From the NCBI GenBank assembly GCA_040510375.1, contig JBEVJC010000016.1, forward strand, positions 62,001 through 126,000: a stretch of DNA of 64,000 bases, given 5' to 3'. This document shows positions 52,301-60,900 of the stretch, in pieces. The translations under genes and the position numbers were made by a program. Origin of the DNA: JBEVJC01 sp040510375 (GTDB lineage Bacteria; Bacteroidota; Bacteroidia; Chitinophagales; Chitinophagaceae). The notes below the pieces were generated by a model. That model did no database searches. It had not been told where the DNA came from and was given only the letters and a program-made list of their open reading frames with translations. Position 1 is the stretch's first letter, and every line of letters begins with the position of its first letter.

Positions 52301-55070
52301 GGTCAAACTTCATCCGGGAGTGTATAACGTGATCCTTATTACTGATTCGATGAAGTACCTGCGCAAAGAAAAGGTCAGTTTGTTTGCAAATGGAGAAACG
52401 ATTATCCATTTTATACAGCCAGTATATGAAAGTGAAAATGTATTTATCCGTCAGTTACATGAAGAGGTTGTTAAACAGCGGGCATCGGCAAGAGAAGAAG
52501 AGTTTCGGGAGATTCGGGAGAATAGCCGGCCCAAACCGGCAGGCAGGTTGCTTCCATATCCATCTGGTTCAGCAATTGTTTATGGCAAGGTGATTGACAA
52601 AAGCGGTGGTGATCCCATACCAGGTGTAACGATCAGTTTAAATGGTTATGATCAGGTGATCATCACGGATAACAAGGGATACTTCCAGCTTCCCGGAATA
52701 AAGGAAGGCAGGTATTACCTTACTTTTTCTTTGATAGGGTACCAGTCGCAGGAACTTGGATTGAATCTGACAGGAACAGGCCGGCTGGAAGTCTCTGTAG
52801 AATTGAGGATGTATAACCAGGCTCTTGAAGAAGTGGTGGTGTTGGGATATGGTTCTTCCAGAATGAAAAGTAGTATAACCGGCTCCGTATCCATAGTATC
52901 CTCGCAACAATTAATGGGAACGGTTGCCGGTGTATCGGTTGTACCTGGATCCAATGCGCAGATTCGCATTCGCGGCGCTGCTACCCTTAAAAACGGTTCA
53001 ATGCCACTTATCATTGTGAATGGTATTGTGGTGGATGAAATGCCCGACCAGTCTGTGCTGGCGGGTGCACAGGTAGAGACATTAAGGAGTGAATCAGCTG
53101 TTTCTGTTTATGGCTCGCGAGCCGCGAACGGAGCAATTGTAATCACCACAAATGGCTTCAACCCGAAAACACTCCGGGAAAATTTTCGTGATAATGCTTC
53201 CTGGCAACCGAATTTATTTACAGATAAAAAAGGGCAGGTAAAGTATGTCATCACGTATCCGGATAACCTGACAGGCTGGGAAACTTATGTGGTGGGGATG
53301 GACCGGAAGCGAAGATTTGTAAAGGCCAGCAGTTTAACAAGGTCGTTCAAGCCGCTTGTAGCACAAGTCTTCGGGCCATCATTTATGATCGATGGTGATT
53401 CTGCTTTATTTACCGGTAAAATCCTGAACTATTCGGATGAAACAAAAATGGCGCGCTGGAAATTCTCCGGTGCTGGTATTGAAAGTGAAGGACAAGCCGA
53501 AATATCCAGTGGCACAACATTTATCTCCGGGCTTCCTGTAATTGCTACCTGTACAGACAGTATCAATGCCCGATATACCCTGCAGATGGCAAATGGATAT
53601 GGTGATGGCGAATCGAAAAAGATCCCGGTGTTGCCTAATGCAACAGTGGAAACAATTGGTTCATTCTGGACCCTGACCAATGACACAACTTTTTATTACA
53701 AGACAGATAAATCCTCCGGACCGGTGTATATGCACGCGGTGAATAATACAATTGACCTGATGCTGAAAGAGCTGGATCACCTGAAAAACTACCCGTATTT
53801 CTGCATGGAACAGATAACTTCCAAACTCAGGGGGCTGCTGTGTGAACGGGAAATCAGGAAGAAGCTGGGACAGCCGTTTAAACAGGAAAAAATGATCAGT
53901 TACCTGAAAGAAAAGATCCAGTCGGCCCAATCTTTTGATGGTGGCTGGCCCTGGTGGAAGGGAGGTTATTCCAATAAGGAAATCAGTTACTATATCATCA
54001 GGACACTGGCAGACATGCCTGCGGACGGGTTGATGCAAACCAATATCCGCAGTGGTATGTTATATCTCCAGCAACAGCTTTCAACAGGTTTGCCAAAAGG
54101 TGAACTGCTGGATGTTTTGCTCACGATGACTGAGGCAAAACATGCAATGGACTACGATTTATACCTTAACCGGATCCGTTTCGACAGCCTTACTGTTCAC
54201 CAGCAATGGCAATATACCAGGATCAGGCAATCCCTTGGCCTCGACATCAGCAAACAGGTTTCGCAACTGATGAATAAAAAATTACAGGGAATGTTGGGAT
54301 CGGTGTATTGGGGTACCGACAATTATAACTGGAGTTCCAATTCAATTGCTACAACTACTCTTGCTTTCCGGGTATTGTCGGCCGCAGGTGGGTATAACAA
54401 CGAACTACAGGGGATACTTAATTATTTTCTTGGTAAACGCCAGGGCGGCAGATGGGGGAATACTGTTGAGACGGCATCCATCTTATCTGTTATAGTTCCC
54501 TACCTGTTGAAACAGCAACCCGGATTTAATAATAAGGCAAACCTGGCGATCAATGGACAACAGATCGAAAGTTTTCCCGCTACCCTTTTTCTGCCACCCA
54601 CTGATGAATTAAAGATAAACCGAAGTGGCGGTGGAATTATGTTCCTCACCCTTTCGCAGGACCATTTAAACAAGCAGCCCGAACCCGTAGAAGACAGGTT
54701 TGAAATTAAAACATGGTTTGAAGTTTCGGGAAACAAGGTGACTAATCTCACTGCCGGTACTGCGGCTATAATGAAAGTTCAGATTGAGGTAAAAAAAGAT
54801 GCGGAGTATGTGCAGGTGGAGATACCGATACCGGCGGGTTGTACCTATACTGAAAAAGAACAGGACCTTCCGGGAGTGCATAAAGAGTATTTGCGGGACA
54901 AACAATTGTTTTTCCTTGAATCGATGAAAACAGGCATTTATACATATGAAATCAGGCTGGAACCCCGGTATTCCGGGAAGTACCACTTAGTCCCGGCGAA
55001 GGCGTTCCTTATGTATTTCCCCCTATTTTTTGGGCGGACAGGGATAAAAACGATACCGATAGAAAAATAA
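49341..55070 (+). CDS. Alpha-2-macroglobulin family protein with inserted SusC-type CRD and plug domain
   Basis: 1909 residues from the ATG at 49341, giving a good signal peptide (LLSFMFSEPGFS). The first 1000 residues are MG-type beta domains (NQAIYKPGDSVKFKAYILG is the MG3-like landmark). At about 1076-1160 lies a carboxypeptidase-regulatory-like domain (VIDKSGGDPIPGVTISLNGY). At about 1163-1272 a shortened SusC plug follows (EEVVVLGYGSS, IRIRGAATL, LIIVNGIVVDE, AVSVYGSRAANGAIVITT). The macroglobulin A2M domain resumes near 1280 (YVITYPDNLTGWETYVVG), and Cys1488 heads a CMEQ thioester-type motif. Bacterial macroglobulins are thought to trap proteases. The plug has no barrel, which is unusual. 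It lies near a second macroglobulin gene and an M90 peptidase. Confidence 0.88.
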   Translation: MRKLSLLVLLSFMFSEPGFSQTALKSARQGSWQSFVFRIPADSAEKFVSLNLVNPSVFEHLSPVASWPAEKWRTEELPVGHYLIFSVVKNKVVYEYFNQTLLYIRPVNNNHRVQLEVRDSYGSILKNARVSIGGKEIPFSPAIAGFLISKRNPDESIIKVATPGDTSFVELSKLDRMDSRRVQWWFRFRQSVPGKVLNGPWKKIRELFDPTNRRRSYGGINRGAKGYMIFNQAIYKPGDSVKFKAYILGRRNQRYKKELQIGLAYRERNNFQYKPLTKKKPSSAGSYEHEFILDDSLPSDLVFTVMLKDGKGRNKLSGNFKLEDYINDEVVSHSLRSSGSGYFLGDTLMFYASAKDANGLEVMDGRVRFYLLSAGASYISRDEVFIPDTIFKMEKPLSTDGDTRFEIPSSVIPSADLQLNARAVFLNGNNETHTEEVKVDYSDDEEQISIKKEGIYLDLSYRVNGVSVDTIGSYVMNEEVVEHPIRFPGRLKVHPNAGVYEFQVGDVDNEIELDHDDYTISHLLIQEKDSCGFSIDNPAGLLIHYSVFDGDRVIGVYADSVNTIIWKRVIPANRMYEVFYSFIWRDKEVTRSFYTAALDKILKASIEHQGVVYPGATDTVRVTVTDRKGRPAANVNLTAVTYNSQHHASINVPEPPYLQRMKTRNRIRIDGFEQEPARLKAGVLLFSYPGFRKMFALDTMLYYQMLKPSYPYKRISSVISDAIPQVSVHVVRRGVPQEIHLLYVNNKFVWYNNATDQPPYVFGGIHGYNRFGIRLDSFYILIDSIYLQPFYKHDICFDLDSLPKGTIIEKRTPVIDPFERLLLEQSMIRLNGRSDQSNAWIWQGDKLLSLSGRLDHIIGPFTPRDSVQYFQPGKFDLRFPFEPGYEYRLTPKMARLELKPLYPNKVIPLHMPVTVEWRIGDTLTEKPAIKYVQPEYIPPYLKASAPDAWLPGNSRLKVMVPYETNFLFLVIYNEDTVVIRDHNYGMPVKLHPGVYNVILITDSMKYLRKEKVSLFANGETIIHFIQPVYESENVFIRQLHEEVVKQRASAREEEFREIRENSRPKPAGRLLPYPSGSAIVYGKVIDKSGGDPIPGVTISLNGYDQVIITDNKGYFQLPGIKEGRYYLTFSLIGYQSQELGLNLTGTGRLEVSVELRMYNQALEEVVVLGYGSSRMKSSITGSVSIVSSQQLMGTVAGVSVVPGSNAQIRIRGAATLKNGSMPLIIVNGIVVDEMPDQSVLAGAQVETLRSESAVSVYGSRAANGAIVITTNGFNPKTLRENFRDNASWQPNLFTDKKGQVKYVITYPDNLTGWETYVVGMDRKRRFVKASSLTRSFKPLVAQVFGPSFMIDGDSALFTGKILNYSDETKMARWKFSGAGIESEGQAEISSGTTFISGLPVIATCTDSINARYTLQMANGYGDGESKKIPVLPNATVETIGSFWTLTNDTTFYYKTDKSSGPVYMHAVNNTIDLMLKELDHLKNYPYFCMEQITSKLRGLLCEREIRKKLGQPFKQEKMISYLKEKIQSAQSFDGGWPWWKGGYSNKEISYYIIRTLADMPADGLMQTNIRSGMLYLQQQLSTGLPKGELLDVLLTMTEAKHAMDYDLYLNRIRFDSLTVHQQWQYTRIRQSLGLDISKQVSQLMNKKLQGMLGSVYWGTDNYNWSSNSIATTTLAFRVLSAAGGYNNELQGILNYFLGKRQGGRWGNTVETASILSVIVPYLLKQQPGFNNKANLAINGQQIESFPATLFLPPTDELKINRSGGGIMFLTLSQDHLNKQPEPVEDRFEIKTWFEVSGNKVTNLTAGTAAIMKVQIEVKKDAEYVQVEIPIPAGCTYTEKEQDLPGVHKEYLRDKQLFFLESMKTGIYTYEIRLEPRYSGKYHLVPAKAFLMYFPLFFGRTGIKTIPIEK

Positions 55071-55208
55071 ATGGCGCCGGGGCATTTTTTATGTAATTGA
55101 TTACCAACTGGTCGCTGGACACATCGTAGAATTACCTGTAGTATTTACTGTCAGGGGCTTGCAAATCGGGGACCCAGTTTATATATTTATGCTGAACCCC
55201 GTACACTT

Positions 55209-55991
55209 ATGCATTCCTTTCTCAAAAAACTGAACAATATTTTCGCGCAGCGATCGATTGCTACGTCCATCCCTTTTATAGAAGAAATGGACATGGAGGA
55301 ATCGGTATATGAGAACTATGCATATATCATTGGCAGCGTGTTTACTTACTTCAATGACCTTCCCCCTGAATTGAAACGCAAGTTTATTAAACGAGCCTAT
55401 CAGTTCCGCAAGCTCAAAAAATTCCATTATATAGGTGTTGAACATAGTGAAGACACCGCAATCCTGGTAAGCTCTTCTGCCGTACAGGTAACCTTTGGAT
55501 TGAAGAATTACCAGCTGGCATTTTTCAAGGATATCTATATCCTCGCAGATGCTTATCATATGGACAATGACAATGAGTTATATGTAGGCCATGTAGCCCC
55601 CGATGGAATTTATCTTTCGTGGAAACATTTCCTGTATGGGTATTCGTATAAAAATGATAATGTAAATGTGGCCGTACATGAAATGTCGCACGCACTTTTA
55701 TACAATAACTATTTTGCTCAGTTTGGTGGTGATTCCAATTTCCGGCTTAATTACGAAAAGTTCTCGCTGACAACCGGACCTATCCTTGCTGATGTAATCA
55801 CTAACCGACGCAGTTATCTCCGCAATTATGCATTTACCAATATGCATGAATTCTGGGCAGTGAGCGTAGAGGCATTTTTTGAAAACCCTGTCGGGCTTCG
55901 CCAGAATATGCCGGATCTTTACGACTCGCTTTGTAAAGTACTCAACCAGGATCCTTCGACCAGTCATAAGATCCTGGTGGATCAGGAATAG
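55209..55991 (+). CDS. M90/MtfA-like zinc-dependent peptidase
   Basis: 260 residues without a signal peptide. The metal-binding HEMSHALLY (His157, Glu158, His161) is an HExxH motif. A Glu-rich EFWAVSVEAFFENP segment near 218-231 provides the likely third ligand. Order and spacing match the MtfA/M90 family, whose E. coli member regulates sugar uptake by binding Mlc. The natural substrate here is unknown. It follows the first macroglobulin gene by 138 bases on the same strand, but a joint role is only a guess. Confidence 0.88.
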   Translation: MHSFLKKLNNIFAQRSIATSIPFIEEMDMEESVYENYAYIIGSVFTYFNDLPPELKRKFIKRAYQFRKLKKFHYIGVEHSEDTAILVSSSAVQVTFGLKNYQLAFFKDIYILADAYHMDNDNELYVGHVAPDGIYLSWKHFLYGYSYKNDNVNVAVHEMSHALLYNNYFAQFGGDSNFRLNYEKFSLTTGPILADVITNRRSYLRNYAFTNMHEFWAVSVEAFFENPVGLRQNMPDLYDSLCKVLNQDPSTSHKILVDQE

Positions 55992-56036
55992 TTACATTCA
56001 CAATTGCGAGGTAGTTTCCATTTAAAGGTTCAGGGT

Positions 56037-57095
56037 TCACCTGCTCAGTACTTTTGTAAAACGTTTTACATCTGCATCCGGCGCGATCGGTTGTTCATTC
56101 ACTAAAAATTCAGCAAGCTGATTGGCGAAGTATGGAGCAAGTGAACATCCCTTTGTGCCCATCCCATTGAGAATACCAACCGATGGATGCAGGGGATGAA
56201 TGCCACAGAATGGCCGCCGCTCAAGCGTTGCGGGCCGTAGCCCCGAACGGTGATCAATAATTTTATACGGAACTTTCAGCCATTCTTTCAAAACATTATT
56301 GGTGCGTTCGTAAAACTCTTTTGTGGGATCTGCATTTTCAAAATCCCATTGATAACTTGATCCTATCCAGTACTGGCCGGGTTCGACCATTGGCACCAGC
56401 ATCATCGATTTTTTATAGATATGATGGGGAGGCAAATCTGGAATTTCCACAACCAGCGCCTCACCTTTATTGGGTGCATAGGGCAGTTTACTGAAGACCG
56501 GATTTTCAAAACCGGCCGGACCATCACAGAAAATAATTTTCGATGCAGTGATATCGCGGTAGCTGATTCCATCGCCGGTAAATTGCAGGTCGCTTCGCTC
56601 AAATATTCCTTCCCTTAAAGCACCCAGATTATTTAACCTGTTGCGCCATGCGGGTAACAATACTTCCAGGTGGGCGGTATATGCCGGCCGGATCTCGCCG
56701 CATCCAAACTCGTAGTTGAGGTAAGGATTAAAATGGTTCTGTTCCGGAAATGCGTGAACATACTGATCACCGGTTTTGATTTTATCCAGGAATCCTTCCC
56801 GCATGAAAGGATTGGGAAAGAAGTCAATTACATTTTTATGGGTGATGACTGGTATATCAAGTTCGTTGCCAATGGCAGTATATGCGTCCCATGCAAAGGG
56901 GAAAATCTGTTCAGCCATCCAGACAGTAACGAGCCGGCGGCCGGTGACAGGATTCATGACACCTGCAGTTATATTGGAGGGACTGTCTTTCCTGAACTCG
57001 TCAATTACGAGTACAGTTTTTTCCAGCTTCTGTAAATAATAACTCAGGAAGGTTCCCGAAATGCCCTGGCCGATGATGAGATAATCGTAATGCAT
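56037..57095 (-). CDS. FAD-dependent oxidoreductase (DAO/glycine-oxidase-like)
   Basis: 352 residues. The N-terminal dinucleotide loop is YLIIGQGISGTFLSYYL, followed by VLVIDEF and the TAGVMNPVTGRRLV segment. IIFCDGPAGF and the C-terminal RSGLRPATLERRPFCGIHP and ILNGMGTKGCSLAPYFANQL motifs are typical of the DAO superfamily. Such proteins oxidise amines, for example glycine or tRNA-modifying intermediates (MnmC-like C-terminal parts). The exact substrate is unknown. A TAnnTTTG element ends four bases before the ATG. Confidence 0.87.
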   Translation of the reverse strand: MHYDYLIIGQGISGTFLSYYLQKLEKTVLVIDEFRKDSPSNITAGVMNPVTGRRLVTVWMAEQIFPFAWDAYTAIGNELDIPVITHKNVIDFFPNPFMREGFLDKIKTGDQYVHAFPEQNHFNPYLNYEFGCGEIRPAYTAHLEVLLPAWRNRLNNLGALREGIFERSDLQFTGDGISYRDITASKIIFCDGPAGFENPVFSKLPYAPNKGEALVVEIPDLPPHHIYKKSMMLVPMVEPGQYWIGSSYQWDFENADPTKEFYERTNNVLKEWLKVPYKIIDHRSGLRPATLERRPFCGIHPLHPSVGILNGMGTKGCSLAPYFANQLAEFLVNEQPIAPDADVKRFTKVLSR

Positions 57096-57099
57096 CCGG

Positions 57100-57107
57100 C
57101 AAAATTA
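57100..57107 (-). promoter_or_regulatory. -7 promoter element of the FAD oxidoreductase gene, leaderless spacing
   Basis: TAATTTTG on the minus strand is followed by CCGG and the ATG, placing the predicted start of transcription at the start codon. Confidence 0.45.
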
Positions 57108-57132
57108 GGGATTGCAGTCAGCGGTGTAAGGT

Positions 57133-57777
57133 TCATTTCTGTAAAAGCCTGGTTCCTGATCCTGAGAAATAGAGCCGGTTGCGTTTTCTCACCAGGGTCA
57201 GCGGCCCCGGAAGTGCGCCGGCTCTCCTGGCTTCGATGGTGATCTTGTGTCCGTTATTACCAATGGACCAGCGGATTGAACCGGGGTAACTGAATTCATC
57301 ATACCCATCCATTTCAAACCGGACAGTATCAGTTTCCTTAAAATCCTGTGCGAAAAAGAAAAGGCTGTTACCGTAGTGCGGCTTTGGTCTTGACCTGCCA
57401 AACCGGATCGACCGGATGTTTATAGGTGAGCCATATTTATCCCAGAATGTAAACGAATTGATACTGGTAAAACGACTGATGGAATCGTCGATGCTGGATG
57501 GCGCGGTCTTGTTATCGGGGATGAGTAACCAGTGATCCTTGCGGCCGGCTTTCCATTTTCCCTTTACCGAAAAGGTTTTGGAAGGAAGTCCCGAGATCAG
57601 CAGACTATCGTGGTGCGGGTCAAGCAGGGCCAGTTCGAAACTTGAATCGGGATAAAGCTGCAGCCGGGTAGTGGAACGTTCGGGTCCGAAGGACCGGTCC
57701 TGCCCAACAGGGTCAATAACCTTGCAGGATGATAATAATAAAATGAAAATTGATATGTAAACAGGCAGGCGGAACAT
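57133..57777 (-). CDS. Lipoprotein of unknown function
   Basis: 214 residues. Lipobox LSSC places the lipidated Cys at 18. The mature part contains STTRLQLYPDSSFELALLD and FSVKGKWKAGRKDHWLLIP, a beta-rich pattern like small periplasmic lipoproteins that test a value against a threshold in Bacteroidota. No family is assigned. It lies 37 bases upstream of the FAD oxidoreductase gene on the same strand. That gene also has its own promoter element inside the gap. Confidence 0.75.
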   Translation of the reverse strand: MFRLPVYISIFILLLSSCKVIDPVGQDRSFGPERSTTRLQLYPDSSFELALLDPHHDSLLISGLPSKTFSVKGKWKAGRKDHWLLIPDNKTAPSSIDDSISRFTSINSFTFWDKYGSPINIRSIRFGRSRPKPHYGNSLFFFAQDFKETDTVRFEMDGYDEFSYPGSIRWSIGNNGHKITIEARRAGALPGPLTLVRKRNRLYFSGSGTRLLQK

Positions 57778-57815
57778 GTTCAGTGATCAAGATAAAGAAA
57801 AACAGCTGTATAATG

Positions 57816-57849
57816 AAAAAGGCGTGCTGGTTTGAATCAGCACGCCTTT
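57816..57849. terminator. Terminator after the second macroglobulin gene
   Basis: A perfect 12-base stem (AAAGGCGTGCTG with its complement, eight-base loop) is followed on the minus strand by a T run. It lies 121 bases past the macroglobulin stop, beyond a decayed tandem copy of the gene end. Confidence 0.85.
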
Positions 57850-57851
57850 AA

Positions 57852-57990
57852 TTCATTGCCCTGTCCGGATTGCGGATACCAGGAACGGACCTTTTGATCA
57901 ATCCACTATAATCCTCGAGTTCCAACTGCCGGCCTGATCCCGGATACCAGGAACGAACCTTATGTTCCCATCACTCCACCATAATCCGCA
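57852..57990. repeat. Degenerate tandem copy of the macroglobulin gene 3' end
   Basis: The segment from 57920 into the gene end is repeated, in decayed form, at 57852-57919. A 21-base core (57873-57893 and 57941-57961) differs in one base. Nearer the gene 16 of 18 bases match after a five-base gap. Read on the minus strand, the gene end RIMVE-stop has the counterpart RIIVD-stop. Confidence 0.7.
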
Positions 57991-60900
57991 CACCCTCGCT
58001 GTGGGCCGTGAACTCAGGTGCATACATACACTGGATAGTGGTTATGCCATTACTGAAATTTCCGGTATTTGTCACAAACAGGTTGTATTCGAAAACATAG
58101 GTTCCTTTCTGCAGGTTATTGAAAAAGAAATTTGTGGACGCGTCGCGGGTACTTTCATAATAACCGAGGCCGTTCTGGTATTTATAACTGCTGATTACAT
58201 TGGTCGGTTCCAGGGCTGCAGCACGCATATCTTTCATATGAACATACTCCATCTCGCGGTCCACCCGCAGTTCAATCCTTACTATGATCTTGTCACCAAC
58301 TTTCAGGATATCGCCCTCATTGACAGGAATAAGCTGCGGTCCGCGATCGGTATTCTTTTGAACAAACAATTTTTTCACCAGGGACAATGGTGTCGAAGCC
58401 GTGCTGATCTTGTCAAGGTCTTCGAAGTATTGCCAGTAAACCGCACCCCAGCCTGGTTGTGTAACTGTGCCGGAAGGATTGCTGGTTATAACTTTTATAT
58501 TTCCCATCTCCGGCCTGACTTTATCACCCTCCACTTTTTCTTTAAAATAACCGGTGCCAGCTTCCAGTTCGCCTGCCGTTGGTACAATCGGGGTATTGCC
58601 CAACCGGATCTGCACGCTGTTGTTATTGTTGATCCAGCTGCTGCCCTGCATCAGTAAAGCAAAACAGGCCTCAGCTGTAGCCCTGGTGGACTCCCAGTTA
58701 TTGGTTTGTTTGTTACGGATCAGCCATGTCTTTAATTCGTCAATGGTTGACTGGTCGTTGGAGATCTCCGCAAAAGCTTCAATCAGCAAGGCCTGGCGTT
58801 CCAGTGGCGCCTGGTACCAGAACCAGCCGCGTTGAGCATCTTTCCAGTAGCGACCGAGTCCGGTATTTGAAATGGATGTTTCTTTCAATGACTTAAGAAT
58901 AGCAGTGGCGGTTGCCTTGTCACCTCTACGATTCAACACCAGTGCAATCATTCCCTGCATATACTTCGATTGGTCCTTCCAGCTTGATGCCAGTCGACCC
59001 ATAAAATAATTGTAGGCGGTCAGACTCGCTTTATTTACCGGGTAGTCCGGGAAGAAGCTGCGCATATACAGGTAGTATATTTCATTTGAACCTGGTCCGT
59101 ATTTTTTAAGATCGGACTTGTTTTTTACAAGGCGTTCGTAATCTTCCCTGATCTTCCTGTCCAGATAGGGTAATGCTTTGTTGAGAATCGATTGCAGTCT
59201 GGCCTGCTGTGAAAGCGGAACCGCTTTGAGTTTATACAGGTGTCCGATGCCTGAAACAATATACTGGGTGATATACCGATCATCAGGTCCACCGGTGAAC
59301 CAGACAAACCCGCCATTGGAGGATTGCTTCTGTTCCAACTGGTCAATACTTTTACCCAGTTCCTGTGTCATTCTGGAAAGATTGAACAACAGGGCGATAT
59401 GTTTACGCTGTTCTGTTTCCGTTTTGGCCTGCAGGAGCCAGGGGGTTTCTTCTGCCATCACTGATTTTAATTCCTGGTTTTTCATCAGGTTACTGATCAG
59501 TGAAGCACTATCCATTCCTTTAGCCGCAGCCCATTTATCAAATACCGCTTTGAGTTTGGGGGAACTGTTGGCCAGCATGGAAGCCAAAGCATTTGAATAA
59601 AACCTGTTCCAGCTTTGTTCAGCACAATCGTACGGATATTCCATCAGGTATGGAAGAGCCTGGACGGCCAGCCATACCGGGTTGGATGTATACTCAACCG
59701 TGAGCGACTGATTGGTCAGGGTTTCACTCCTGCCCGAGTTAAGAAGTTTTTCAAATTTAAAGTCGGACGTTCCTAAACCATTCGTACTCAATGGCAGCGA
59801 TTCAGTAACCAGTGCGCGATTGGTAAGCACAGGCAGGATATTTTCTTCTCCATCACTGTACTCCCCTGCTGTTGCTACTATCCGCCAAACCAGTGCATCG
59901 GTGAACTGATAGGGGATTTCAATCGGGAAACGGATCACTTCGCTTTGACCGGCTGCAATGGTAAAAAATTGCTGCGGGATAACATTCATGAACTGTCCGT
60001 CTACAGGTTCATTGGTGGATGCATCAAATAACTGCAGCTGGGCCATACCGGTAATCTCAGCAGCTGTCAGGTTGACCACCTTCGAACTGAATTCCATTTT
60101 ATCACCCTGGCGGAGGAAGCGGGTGGGATTTGGCTGGACCATCAGTTGTTTCTGCGTTACAATTTCCCTGCTGCTTAATCCAAGTGCAAGATCGCGGGTA
60201 TGGGAAATAGCCTGGAACTTCCACCTGGTCAGTGCATCAGGAAGAGTGAAGCTGAATTCGATATTGCCATCTTTATCGGTCCGGAGTGCGGGAAAAAAGA
60301 AGGCAGTCTCGTTAAAGTTTTTCCTGATCTGGACTTCACCGGAAGATGGTGTATTGGTGGGTGGATTGATACTTTCGTGAGCGATAGCTGTTGAATCAGT
60401 AACCATTTTCATTTTTTCGTCCATCGCAACTTGCCGGTTACCCTGACCGGCAGTAAAACCTTTTATAGACATGTTCGCATCCCGCATCACCATTGGTGTT
60501 GCAGCCAGGCCTTCCTGTTTTATAATTCCACGGCCGTTATCGGTCTGGTCAGATGGAAATCCAAATGAAATATAATCATAGTTTTTTTCAAGGAGCCGAT
60601 AGGTAATTCCGGTGCCAAAACGTTGGTCCGACCTGACTGATGAAAAGTTCTGGCTTCCATTCCAAAATCCCTGCGCATAATAGTTATCCCAGATATTCGG
60701 AAGGCTCCAGTTGAAAGGATAAAACTGATCCAGTGAGGCATCATACATAGAGGCGAGCATTTCCGCCGCCACTGCTTCATTATTGTGACCCGATACTTTT
60801 AGTTTCCATAGTTCCGTACTACCTGGCAGGGTTTTATCGCGGAAGCTGGTATATCCGATCTTCAGGTTTTTATTTTCCCAGGGTACCTGCACCGTTTGTG

